10,927 nucleotides of DNA from CAZGDB01 sp964524705 (GTDB lineage: Bacteria; Pseudomonadota; Gammaproteobacteria; Berkiellales; Berkiellaceae), in assembly GCA_964524705.1 (NCBI GenBank), contig CAZGDB010000036.1, positions 1 to 10,927 on the forward strand, written 5' to 3'. The notes under the pieces are model-generated. The model saw only the letters and a list, made by a program, of their open reading frames with translations, was not told the origin of the DNA and ran no database searches. A program made the translations under genes and the position numbers. Below, piece by piece: positions 1 to 5,946 of the stretch. Numbering within the stretch: position 1 is the stretch's first letter; every line of letters starts with the position of its first letter.

Positions 1-74
1 CTCACTTATTTTTTTTAGACGATTACACCCTATGAGTACTTAGGATATACCATTTCAAGACACCTCATTGCAAC

Positions 75-86
75 TTTTTTAAAAAA
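75..86. repeat. T6A6 palindromic tract upstream of the small effector-like gene
   Basis: Six T followed by six A form a perfect 12-base palindrome about 100 bases upstream of the start at 183. The surrounding 1-182 region is AT-rich and holds no convincing reading frame. Such a tract could bend DNA or act as an upstream promoter element, but it may also be simple AT-rich sequence. No strong paired -35/-10 boxes were found next to it. Confidence 0.3.
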
Positions 87-168
87 CAGGCGCACCTACA
101 AGCAAAAACAATCAACACATTATTGTAAAAATGACTTAAGCTGCATAGTAGTTAAAGAATCGACTTTT

Positions 169-173
169 AGGAG
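169..173 (+). promoter_or_regulatory. Ribosome binding site (AGGAG) for the 183-686 gene
   Basis: AGGAG lies nine bases before the ATG at 183. This is a strong Shine-Dalgarno match at good spacing and supports 183 as the true start and the gene as translated. Confidence 0.7.
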
Positions 174-182
174 TAAAACACC

Positions 183-686
183 ATGCCAGCATACGAAGTC
201 AAACTTTCCATCCGTAATAATCTTGAGAGGAGCATTTTAGAGTTGTGTGAAAAAAAAGAGAACGTAAATATACAGCAATATCAGAAGGTTTTTATGGATC
301 ATTTTGACGCCGTAAAAGCTGATGTTAAACGCAACCGTGACAATCCACATCTTCTTACAGATGTCACAAACGCCTACAAAGCAATTCAAACTGCATGGGC
401 TGTAGTTTCATCTCGGTTGCCTTCAAAAAAAATAGGCGAAGATACGATGAATACCCTCAACAACATTCATAACGAATATCTGAGTTTGAATCGTCAAGAA
501 ATCAACGCAATTTCAACACTCGCATTATCAAAACCAACCCGTGAACTCATCAAGTTTGACGCCAGTTCTTTTGGTGCAACAGGAGATAAACAAAGCTTTC
601 CAACACCAGATCGCAATCCCGCACGAACCCAAAAGGATATCGAAGAAGAAGAAGTTGATATTATGACCCCCAATAAACCCCGTTAA
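183..686 (+). CDS. Small helical protein of unknown function with a C-terminal glutamate block; candidate Dot/Icm effector
   Basis: I do not recognise a family for this 167-residue protein. It has no signal peptide, membrane segment or obvious enzyme motif. Most of it (about residues 5-125) reads as amphipathic helix with many Lys, Glu, Asn and Gln. The tail from about 130 is Pro- and charge-rich, and holds four consecutive Glu 11-14 residues from the C-terminus, followed by Val-Asp-Ile and a short basic end. A Glu cluster at that distance from the end (the E-block) is known from many Legionella Dot/Icm type IV effectors; assigning that role here is inference. The start is supported by AGGAG nine bases upstream. 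The gene stands alone on the plus strand and meets the following SDR gene tail to tail, so it is probably transcribed alone. It could equally be a lineage-specific cytosolic protein. Confidence 0.75.
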   Translation: MPAYEVKLSIRNNLERSILELCEKKENVNIQQYQKVFMDHFDAVKADVKRNRDNPHLLTDVTNAYKAIQTAWAVVSSRLPSKKIGEDTMNTLNNIHNEYLSLNRQEINAISTLALSKPTRELIKFDASSFGATGDKQSFPTPDRNPARTQKDIEEEEVDIMTPNKPR

Positions 687-1426
687 CTCGGCCTACCCTG
701 CACTTGCTCGGTCGCATACAACACCATTTGTCCAATATTCACGTGTTGCGGCCGTGTAATGGCATATAAAATGGCATCTGCAACATCTTGTGCGCTTAAA
801 GGCGTCATGTTGGCATACACGTTCTTGGCTTTAGTGACATCTTGCTTAAACCGCACCAAACTAAACTCTGTTTCTACCATCCCAGGATCTATCTCTGTCA
901 CCCGAATAGGCGTACCTGCTACTTCTAGCCCTAGCGTCTTGGTAAGGGCATGGACCGCATGTTTACTGGCACAATATACACTACCCCCCATATAGACATT
1001 TAAAGCGGCTGTAGAGCCTATGTTGACGATATGACCGTGTTTTTGGTCCAGCATCCTTGGTAAAAGGGCGTGGATCCAATACAGCATCCCTTTCACATTA
1101 CTATCCAGCATCTCCTCCCAATCTTCTAAGGATGCTTCTGTAATATTATCTCTGCCCAGCGCACACCCTGCATTATTAATTAAAATATCCACAGCTGGCA
1201 ATTGTGCCGCTGCTGCCTTTACCGTCACCTTATCTCGCACATCTAAGACCAAAATTTCTACTTTGATATTATATTTTTGTTCTAGCTGTTGTTGTAAAGC
1301 TTCTAAACGTTCTCGACGCCTAGCACATAAAATCAACTTGGCACCTTGCTTGGCAAGTTGTACTGCAGTGGCTTCCCCTATCCCACTACTAGCCCCTGTA
1401 ATGAGTATGGTTTTATTTTTTAACAT
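683..1426 (-). CDS. Short-chain dehydrogenase/reductase, YdfG-like (NADP-dependent 3-hydroxy acid dehydrogenase type)
   Basis: A 247-residue classical SDR, the usual length for the family. The Rossmann dinucleotide motif TGASSGIG is at residues 10-17, NNAG at 84-87, and the catalytic set Asn110, Ser138, Tyr151 and Lys155 is complete. PG at 181-182 follows the active site as expected. The arginines after the second strand (CARRRER, 35-41) favour NADP(H) over NAD(H). The C-terminal stretch with HVNI (228-231) resembles E. coli YdfG, which oxidises L-allo-threonine, serine and 3-hydroxy acids. The subfamily is moderately secure, the substrate is not. The protein is cytosolic. Its ATG at 1426 has only a distant AAGGG upstream, and its stop overlaps the stop of the opposite gene. 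The porin terminator lies only about 25 bases before the start, so expression depends on read-through or on a weak promoter near 1450-1520. Confidence 0.9.
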   Translation of the reverse strand: MLKNKTILITGASSGIGEATAVQLAKQGAKLILCARRRERLEALQQQLEQKYNIKVEILVLDVRDKVTVKAAAAQLPAVDILINNAGCALGRDNITEASLEDWEEMLDSNVKGMLYWIHALLPRMLDQKHGHIVNIGSTAALNVYMGGSVYCASKHAVHALTKTLGLEVAGTPIRVTEIDPGMVETEFSLVRFKQDVTKAKNVYANMTPLSAQDVADAILYAITRPQHVNIGQMVLYATEQVQGRPS

Positions 1427-1451
1427 AGTTTATTGACTACCCTTATTTAAA

Positions 1452-1478
1452 ACAAAACCCCGACAAGCGGGGTTTTGT
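1452..1478 (-). terminator. Rho-independent terminator of the porin gene
   Basis: Two perfect 11-base arms (1452-1462 and 1468-1478, ACAAAACCCCG and its complement) enclose a five-base loop. Read on the minus strand, the GC-rich base is followed by a T-rich run (TTTTAAAT). It sits about 45 bases past the porin stop, where a terminator for an abundant transcript is expected. The arms are flanked by A and T on both sides, so some activity in the plus direction is possible. Confidence 0.88.
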
Positions 1479-1481
1479 ATA

Positions 1482-1496
1482 GTGTATCGCTTACAC
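1482..1496. repeat. Short inverted repeat GTGTA-N5-TACAC
   Basis: Five-base perfect arms around TCGCT lie between the porin stop and its terminator. It may be a small accessory hairpin in the porin 3' UTR or a protein-binding site upstream of the SDR gene at 683-1426. It is short enough to have arisen by chance. Confidence 0.3.
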
Positions 1497-1523
1497 ATCA
1501 AACTTTAAAATATCTTTCGACAA

Positions 1524-2822
1524 TTAAAAGCTTGCTTGTAAACGCATACCAACGATGTCCAATTTACGATCGTTAATCGCAGCTGCATGGTTGTCGATAT
1601 CCGCATGGATATAGTTTGCCATTAAGCGTACGTTGTCAGTCATAAACCAGTTAATACCAAAACCAACGTTGTGCTCTAAGCTTGCGCCGGAATTGTTATC
1701 ATCTAAGTTCAAGAAGCTATAGTGCCCTACAACTTCTACAGCACCCATGTTAGAAGCTGGTTTAACCGCTTCAAAAGTACCTTTCTTGAAGTTATACGCA
1801 CGGGATTCACCAGTCAACATATAACCTAAAGTAGTATGGTAACCACGGAAGCCATAATCTTTAACCGTTCCAGAACGCGCATCCACATGAACATGCATGT
1901 ATTCGCTTTGGAAGGTTACAGGGCCCCATCCTAATCCAAGTTCAGCACCTGCTAACACGTAGTTTCTAGCAGTATTCGCAGTAATGTTAGAACTAATCAC
2001 TGGCGTTACACGACCACGCATTTCAGGGCGAGTGGAGAAGCTTAAGCTGTTGTTGGTTTTATGCAAGTCTTGGTATAAACCAGACGCACCAAAGTGCACT
2101 GCATAATCTTCCGTATGAATAGGTGCAAACGTTACACGACCTGCAACCCCTAAGTTATCACTACCAGTTAAGCTAGCAGTGTCCACAGAGGCATCATCAC
2201 CGGCGCTAAATACTGCAGCACGTACAGTAAACATTTGACCTGCAGAACCTAATTGAATCCCTAAGTTGTTATAAGCGGTTAAAGCGCTTACTTCCAAAGG
2301 ACGTTCCATCATCATTAAGTTGTTAGAGGAAGTGTTTGCAGACATAGATACAGGTGCAGAGAATTGCCCTACAACGATATCTAAGTTTTCAAAACCGCTG
2401 TAATGCAAGTAAGTATCACCAAAAGAACTTGCGCCACCAGCTCCAAATTCTAAACTGGTCACATAACCCCATCCGCATCCTAAAGTACCTTTGAAGGCTA
2501 GGTCTGCACGACGGATGTTAGCGCCACTTGGATATCCGCTACGGGAAAACGCGTTTCCACCAAACATCACTTCGTCAATGTGTAAACGACCGGAAACTTC
2601 AAAGGAATACCCATGATGTTTCTTGTCAAAAATTTTAATTCCACCTTTGGAATCCATCAAAAATGCAGATTCCCCATCCATTGCTTCCGCTTGTTTAGCA
2701 GAGACAGTTTCAGTTTGTTTTGCATGATGCGCGTTATGTTTTGCAAACACAGCAGGGGATATTACTAATCCTAATCCCGCAATTGCTGCAACAGCTAAAG
2801 AAGCTTTAGTAGTCTGCCTCAT
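1524..2822 (-). CDS. Outer-membrane porin, OprO/OprP (phosphate-selective porin) family
   Basis: A 432-residue beta-barrel protein. A Sec signal peptide covers residues 1-27, with Arg/Lys, a hydrophobic core and AVFA before the cut. The mature protein starts with a His/Lys-rich, polar segment of about 30 residues, then alternating strands. The region around 78-170 has the family pattern: a GRLHID strand, an RRADL strand (about 105-109), a DTYLHY strand, then VGQF followed by TSSNN and MMERPLE. It ends in Phe (RLQASF), the usual BAM-recognised C-terminus. Family members form trimeric channels for phosphate, polyphosphate or other anions; substrate specificity cannot be read here. A strong AAGGAGAG ribosome site stands just before the ATG, and there is an own promoter region and a terminator, so it is probably monocistronic and well expressed. 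Porins of Coxiella/Legionella relatives are possible closest kin (inference). Confidence 0.87.
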   Translation of the reverse strand: MRQTTKASLAVAAIAGLGLVISPAVFAKHNAHHAKQTETVSAKQAEAMDGESAFLMDSKGGIKIFDKKHHGYSFEVSGRLHIDEVMFGGNAFSRSGYPSGANIRRADLAFKGTLGCGWGYVTSLEFGAGGASSFGDTYLHYSGFENLDIVVGQFSAPVSMSANTSSNNLMMMERPLEVSALTAYNNLGIQLGSAGQMFTVRAAVFSAGDDASVDTASLTGSDNLGVAGRVTFAPIHTEDYAVHFGASGLYQDLHKTNNSLSFSTRPEMRGRVTPVISSNITANTARNYVLAGAELGLGWGPVTFQSEYMHVHVDARSGTVKDYGFRGYHTTLGYMLTGESRAYNFKKGTFEAVKPASNMGAVEVVGHYSFLNLDDNNSGASLEHNVGFGINWFMTDNVRLMANYIHADIDNHAAAINDRKLDIVGMRLQASF

Positions 2823-2857
2823 TCGTATCTCTCCTTTTTAATGATAAATATGCGTAC

Positions 2858-2927
2858 TTCTTGGACAACCGAGCCCAGTAACTAAACTAACAACAAACGG
2901 CTTTTTCTCCGCTATGCTTTCCAAGAA
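2858..2927 (-). promoter_or_regulatory. Possible structured 5' leader of the porin mRNA
   Basis: TTCTTGGA (2858-2865) and TCCAAGAA (2920-2927) are perfect eight-base complementary arms enclosing 54 bases. If transcription starts near 2931, the outer arm would lie at the very 5' end of the transcript and leave the ribosome site (about 2829-2836) unpaired. A role in mRNA stability or small-RNA control would be inference. No known riboswitch is recognised. Confidence 0.3.
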
Positions 2928-2937
2928 CTGCCCGCTT

Positions 2938-2966
2938 ACTGTTCCATTTCCCACTTTTTTTGTCAA
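2938..2966 (-). promoter_or_regulatory. Putative sigma70-type promoter of the porin gene
   Basis: On the minus strand there is a perfect -35 box TTGACA (2961-2966). Seventeen bases further lies a weak -10, AACAGT (2938-2943). Transcription would begin near 2931, giving a leader of about 108 bases. The -35 is convincing and the -10 is poor, which suggests an activator or an alternative -10. Confidence 0.42.
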
Positions 2967-2976
2967 GGTTCTTTAC

Positions 2977-2989
2977 TCACCTTAAGTGA
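2977..2989. promoter_or_regulatory. Near-palindrome upstream of the porin -35 box, possible operator
   Basis: TCACCTTAAGTGA is a 12-base perfect palindrome (TCACTTAAGTGA) apart from one inserted C. It lies about 10 bases upstream of the TTGACA box, a usual place for an activator site. It does not resemble a PhoB box, although the porin family is often phosphate-regulated. The regulator is unknown. Confidence 0.3.
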
Positions 2990-3011
2990 TTCAACCAACA
3001 ACATAACAATG

Positions 3012-3836
3012 CTATTCTAAAAATAAATCAGGCACTAATCGCTTGCTTGGATCTACGGCATATTGTGCAAAATCTTCAACGCCTGCAAGGGTTAAAACCT
3101 CTTCATCAATGCAGAACTGGCCCGTAAAAGTACGGGAGGGCTGTTGCACCATGTAAGCAACTGCTTCAGCAACAATGCGTGGATGTCTGCAAGACTGTAA
3201 CCACTCTTTCGCAAAATTAAACTCTATCGCAGCTGTGGCAATAATGGTCTTAGGCCACAACCCATTCACTGCAATCCCATCTGCTTTAAATTCTTCAGAT
3301 AATCCCAACACACAAAAACTCATTCCATACTTAGACATGGTATAAGCCAAATGCTTAGCAAACCACTTGGGATTTAAATGTATCGGAGGAGACATCATTA
3401 TAATATGGGGGTTCTGAGATTTTTTAAGATGTGGAATACACGCCTTACTCACGGCAAAGGTACCCCGTACATTCACATCAAACATTAAATCAAAACGTTT
3501 CAATTCCGTAGCTAAGGTGGGCGACAAACTAATTGCACTTGCATTGTTAATTAAAATATCAATGCCCCCAAAAGTCTGGACTGCTAAATTAACAGCTTCC
3601 TGAATTTGTGCTTCTTCTCTGATATCCAACATAACCGGTAAAGCTTTCACACCTAAAGCTTCAATTTCTGCAGCAACCGTATGAATCGTGCCTGGCAACT
3701 TAGGATGTGGGGTTGCAGTTTTGGCAGCAACAACGATATTCGCCCCTTGTTTTGCTAATCCTAATGCGATTTCTCTTCCAATCCCGCGACTAGACCCAGT
3801 CACAAATGCGGTTTTTCCTGCTAATGGTTTGGTCAT
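3012..3836 (-). CDS. Short-chain dehydrogenase/reductase, HSDL2-like
   Basis: A 274-residue SDR closely matching the N-terminal catalytic domain of hydroxysteroid dehydrogenase-like protein 2. The cofactor motif TGSSRGIG is at 13-20. AAKTATPHPKLPGTI (37-51) is the HSDL2 signature loop. NNAS (97-100) replaces the common NNAG, and the active site is Asn122, Ser149 (in MMSPP), Tyr165 and Lys169. LNPKWF (154-159), SKYGMS (168-173) and LWPKT (193-197) also follow the HSDL2 pattern. The eukaryotic protein carries an additional C-terminal SCP2 sterol-carrier domain; this one ends after the SDR fold. Physiological substrates are not settled even in animals, so only an NAD(P)H-dependent oxidoreductase, perhaps in fatty-acid or lipid metabolism, can be claimed. 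The ATG has an excellent AGGAGG about 10 bases upstream. It follows the pilin-like genes by 52 bases on the same strand and may have its own promoter. Confidence 0.9.
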   Translation of the reverse strand: MTKPLAGKTAFVTGSSRGIGREIALGLAKQGANIVVAAKTATPHPKLPGTIHTVAAEIEALGVKALPVMLDIREEAQIQEAVNLAVQTFGGIDILINNASAISLSPTLATELKRFDLMFDVNVRGTFAVSKACIPHLKKSQNPHIIMMSPPIHLNPKWFAKHLAYTMSKYGMSFCVLGLSEEFKADGIAVNGLWPKTIIATAAIEFNFAKEWLQSCRHPRIVAEAVAYMVQQPSRTFTGQFCIDEEVLTLAGVEDFAQYAVDPSKRLVPDLFLE

Positions 3837-3867
3837 AATATTTAAGCCTCCTGCTTTGAGTACTTTG

Positions 3868-3897
3868 ACTATACCGTGCTTATGCTACCTAAAACAA
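3868..3897 (-). promoter_or_regulatory. Possible promoter of the HSDL2-like gene
   Basis: TATAGT (3868-3873, minus strand) is a good -10. TTGTTT (3892-3897) stands 18 bases upstream as a mediocre -35 inside the end of the preceding pilin-like gene. It would give the SDR a transcript separate from the pilin-like operon. The spacing is acceptable but the evidence is motif-only. Confidence 0.35.
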
Positions 3898-4248
3898 GCT
3901 ACCGCCAGTTTGCCATCCTAGAATGGTCTTCTGTGTGCAATCAGCTGTGCATCTGACAAAGACGCGCATTGCAGGAGCTGCGATTTCTAATTCCCAATAT
4001 TGTTCAAGAATAGAAGGCTCCATTTGAATCCTGCGCTGTGTACTTAAACAGGCAGTCTGCTGAGGTAATGCAGCAATCGCTTGCTGCATACATTGTTGTG
4101 CATCTGCTTGCCGCTGTATATAACTTTGCATCTGTTGCAACGCCTTGCTATCCAGGAGCCAGCCCTCTAACACGCCAATATAAACTAAGGCTAAAACCTG
4201 TAAAGCTACCAACATCGGAATCAATGCAAACCCTTTAGCGTTGTGCAT
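3889..4248 (-). CDS. PilX-like minor pilin or pseudopilin
   Basis: A 119-residue protein with a six-residue leader ending in Lys-Gly, then FALIPMLVALQVLALVYI as the hydrophobic N-terminal helix. This is a prepilin peptidase site (cut after Gly6, N-methylated Phe7). Position +5 of the mature chain is Pro11 instead of the usual Glu. Loss of Glu5 is known in tip-located subunits such as GspK and in some PilX proteins. The rest is helical and Gln-rich (about 35-60) with a small C-terminal domain holding Cys residues that could form a disulfide (RCTADC, near 99-104). The ATG overlaps the end of the PilW-like gene by 14 bases, so translation is probably coupled. The likely place is the inner membrane or the tip of a type IV pilus or type II pseudopilus. 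The PilX assignment rests on order and size, not on strong motifs. Confidence 0.75.
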   Translation of the reverse strand: MHNAKGFALIPMLVALQVLALVYIGVLEGWLLDSKALQQMQSYIQRQADAQQCMQQAIAALPQQTACLSTQRRIQMEPSILEQYWELEIAAPAMRVFVRCTADCTQKTILGWQTGGSLF

Positions 4249-4984
4249 TATACAACCGCCACTTTAAAGGCACCTTTTGCGTCCCTAACGCAAAAGTAAT
4301 GTTAATATGCTGTTCCTTCAACGCGACCTCCCACCCTGAAACGCCCCCTATCACAGCATCCGCCCTACGTGTGCCTTCTCCTTCAGAAAAATCAAAACGA
4401 TACACACTATAATCCGTACCCTGGCGTTCTTTAGCTAAGGCATACACAATCCGTTGTTGCCGTGCCACCAACGTCCCTGCAGCATGTCCAAACTTTAAGG
4501 CACTCACTTGATGCTTACCTTGATAGACCACGACTTCCGGATGCACACAATCAGAGATCAACAACTGTGTACCTAAGGCCCAGGTGGTTGCTGGCATTAC
4601 TGAAATCTGAGATTCCCCCTGCTTACTATCCTGACCCAAGCGCGTAGGCATCACTTCCATTTTTTGGATTAAGATCACAGGTGCTGTTGGATGTACCCGT
4701 TTTAACCAGGCTTTGGTAAATCCTGCTTGTATGGGAGACAAGATGGTCACTGGCGTAATCGCAGGCGCACAACCTTGGTTGCCTGCCGCATGAAACTCTC
4801 CATCAAAATATCCCATCAAGGTTAATAGTTGGGTTTGTAGCTGGGAACTCTGACGTTGTGGTAATGCCATTGCGGTAAAGCTCAAGATCCAACGCCCACT
4901 ACTCCACAGTAACGCTATCCCTATACTTAAGGCGACCAAAAAATCTAATAAGACAAAACCTTTAGGATTGCTCAAGTGTGTCAT
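4235..4984 (-). CDS. PilW-like minor pilin
   Basis: A 249-residue protein with leader MTHLSNPKG, then FVLLDFLVALSIGIALLW. It is a type IV prepilin signal cut after Gly9, but the +5 residue is Asp14 instead of Glu, a conservative change. The segment at about 54-69 (a GYFDGEF stretch, then AAGNQGC) resembles the PilW pattern of an Ala-Gly run before Gly-Cys. The distal IVYALAKE...YSVYRFDF and VSGWEV also fit the PilW layout. A Cys pair (one in GNQGC, one in LLISDCV) may form a disulfide. PilW works with PilV and PilX in a minor-pilin priming complex at the pilus tip. The gene starts 23 bases before the end of the upstream 61-residue gene and ends within the next one, a tightly overlapping operon. 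I see no pilY1 or major pilin nearby. Confidence 0.8.
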   Translation of the reverse strand: MTHLSNPKGFVLLDFLVALSIGIALLWSSGRWILSFTAMALPQRQSSQLQTQLLTLMGYFDGEFHAAGNQGCAPAITPVTILSPIQAGFTKAWLKRVHPTAPVILIQKMEVMPTRLGQDSKQGESQISVMPATTWALGTQLLISDCVHPEVVVYQGKHQVSALKFGHAAGTLVARQQRIVYALAKERQGTDYSVYRFDFSEGEGTRRADAVIGGVSGWEVALKEQHINITFALGTQKVPLKWRLYNAQR

Positions 4985-5147
4985 GCTGTTCCAAGACCTG
5001 TTGTAGGAGCGTATTTTGTTTAAGGGTTAGGTCTTGCACTAAGGTGTACAACTTTAAGCCTTGGTGTAAAATCGCCCCCGCTAATGCCAAGCAGAGCACC
5101 ATTTCTAAAACCAAATACCCTTTAGAGCTTTTGTGCAGCCGTAACAC
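4962..5147 (-). CDS. Very small prepilin-like protein (61 residues), PilV position
   Basis: From the GTG at 5147 the product is 61 residues: a ten-residue basic leader (VLRLHKSSKG, Val read as Met) followed by YLVLEMVLCLALAGAIL. This has a prepilin peptidase site after Gly10, aromatic +1 (Tyr) and Glu at +5 (Glu15). After the membrane helix only about 30 polar residues follow (LTLKQNTLLQQ and similar), so there is hardly room for a globular pilin head. AGGA stands seven bases upstream of the GTG. An alternative ATG at 5162 would give a 15-residue leader. The gene begins inside the end of prmC (26-41 bases overlap, other frame) and overlaps the PilW-like gene by 23 bases. It occupies the place of pilV in a pilV-pilW-pilX order. 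It could be a shrunken PilV/GspI or a mini-subunit of its own; no frameshifted remainder was seen. Confidence 0.65.
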   Translation of the reverse strand: MLRLHKSSKGYLVLEMVLCLALAGAILHQGLKLYTLVQDLTLKQNTLLQQVLEQHDTLEQS

Positions 5148-5946
5148 GAATATGTCCTGCATAATCCTTGTGGTGCACAATGTGTTCATATCCTGCTTCT
5201 CTAAACAATGCTGCCACTGCTGGCCCCTGTGCAGTCCCATGTTCCAACAGCATGAACCCATTCTGTTTGAGATAGGCATAGCCCTCTTGAATAATGGCTT
5301 TCAGATCTGCCAACCCTTCTTCTGGTGAAACCAATGCAATATAAGGTTCAAAGGCCAAGCTCGGATGCTCCGCCCATTCAGCGGCAGTGACATAGGGTGG
5401 ATTACTGACAATCAGCTCAAATGCTGAACTTTTGGGAATAACATTAAAACCCTGACTTTGGATGAGGTGTATCCCTAACTGCAATGCCTCTGCATTCTGT
5501 TGTGCCACGCTTAAGGCTTCTGGGGACAGATCTAAAGCCATCACTTGCCAACGTGGTCTTTCTTTTTTTAAAGCTAAGGCAATGGCTCCACTGCCTGTGC
5601 CCCACTCCAGTATTGCTGCATCACCGGGTAAAGATAAAGCTAAGGCTGCCCGCACTAAGGTTTCAGTATCAGGTCTTGGAATAAGCACAGCAGGTGTCAC
5701 TTTCAGCTCAAAATCCCAAAAGGCTGCTGTGCCTACTAAATAGGCCAAAGGTTTACCGCTGACATAAGCTCGCCAGCCTTCCCAAAATTGTGCCAGTTGT
5801 GCAGCTGCTATAGGTTGTTCTAAATCCCCATACAACGCTATGGTATTTCTACCCAAACAATAGGCTAACCAATACAGACCATCTTGCAAGGCGGTGGCAT
5901 CCACAGCCTTAGCTTTAAGTTCTGCCAAGACCTCTTTTAAGATCAC
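5122..5946 (-). CDS. prmC: Peptide chain release factor N5-glutamine methyltransferase PrmC (HemK)
   Basis: A 274-residue protein of normal length. The N-terminal helical domain that binds the release factor covers about 1-75. The linker has LIPRPDTE (88-95). The S-adenosylmethionine site EWGTGSGAIAL is at 114-124, with acidic Asp139 after the second strand (LDLS). The catalytic and glutamine-binding motif NPPY is at 182-185. It methylates the Gln of GGQ in release factors 1 and 2 in the cytosol. Its GTG start overlaps the prfA stop as GTGA, giving translational coupling to the gene for its own substrate. Its 3' end carries the start of a pilin-like gene in another frame. Confidence 0.97.
   Translation of the reverse strand: MILKEVLAELKAKAVDATALQDGLYWLAYCLGRNTIALYGDLEQPIAAAQLAQFWEGWRAYVSGKPLAYLVGTAAFWDFELKVTPAVLIPRPDTETLVRAALALSLPGDAAILEWGTGSGAIALALKKERPRWQVMALDLSPEALSVAQQNAEALQLGIHLIQSQGFNVIPKSSAFELIVSNPPYVTAAEWAEHPSLAFEPYIALVSPEEGLADLKAIIQEGYAYLKQNGFMLLEHGTAQGPAVAALFREAGYEHIVHHKDYAGHIRVTAAQKL

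Noticed and set aside
131..156. CTTAAG and GTTAAAG upstream of the effector-like gene as a PmrA-type regulator site.
   Set aside because: The TTAA cores are 16 bases apart, not the roughly 11 expected for a PmrA direct repeat, and the remaining bases do not match.
1171..1190. Near-identical bases in two places (1171-1190 and about 3542-3560, TTAATTAAAATATC core), looking like a direct repeat.
   Set aside because: Both lie at the same codons of two SDR genes and encode the conserved DILINNA motif; the similarity is explained by the protein family.
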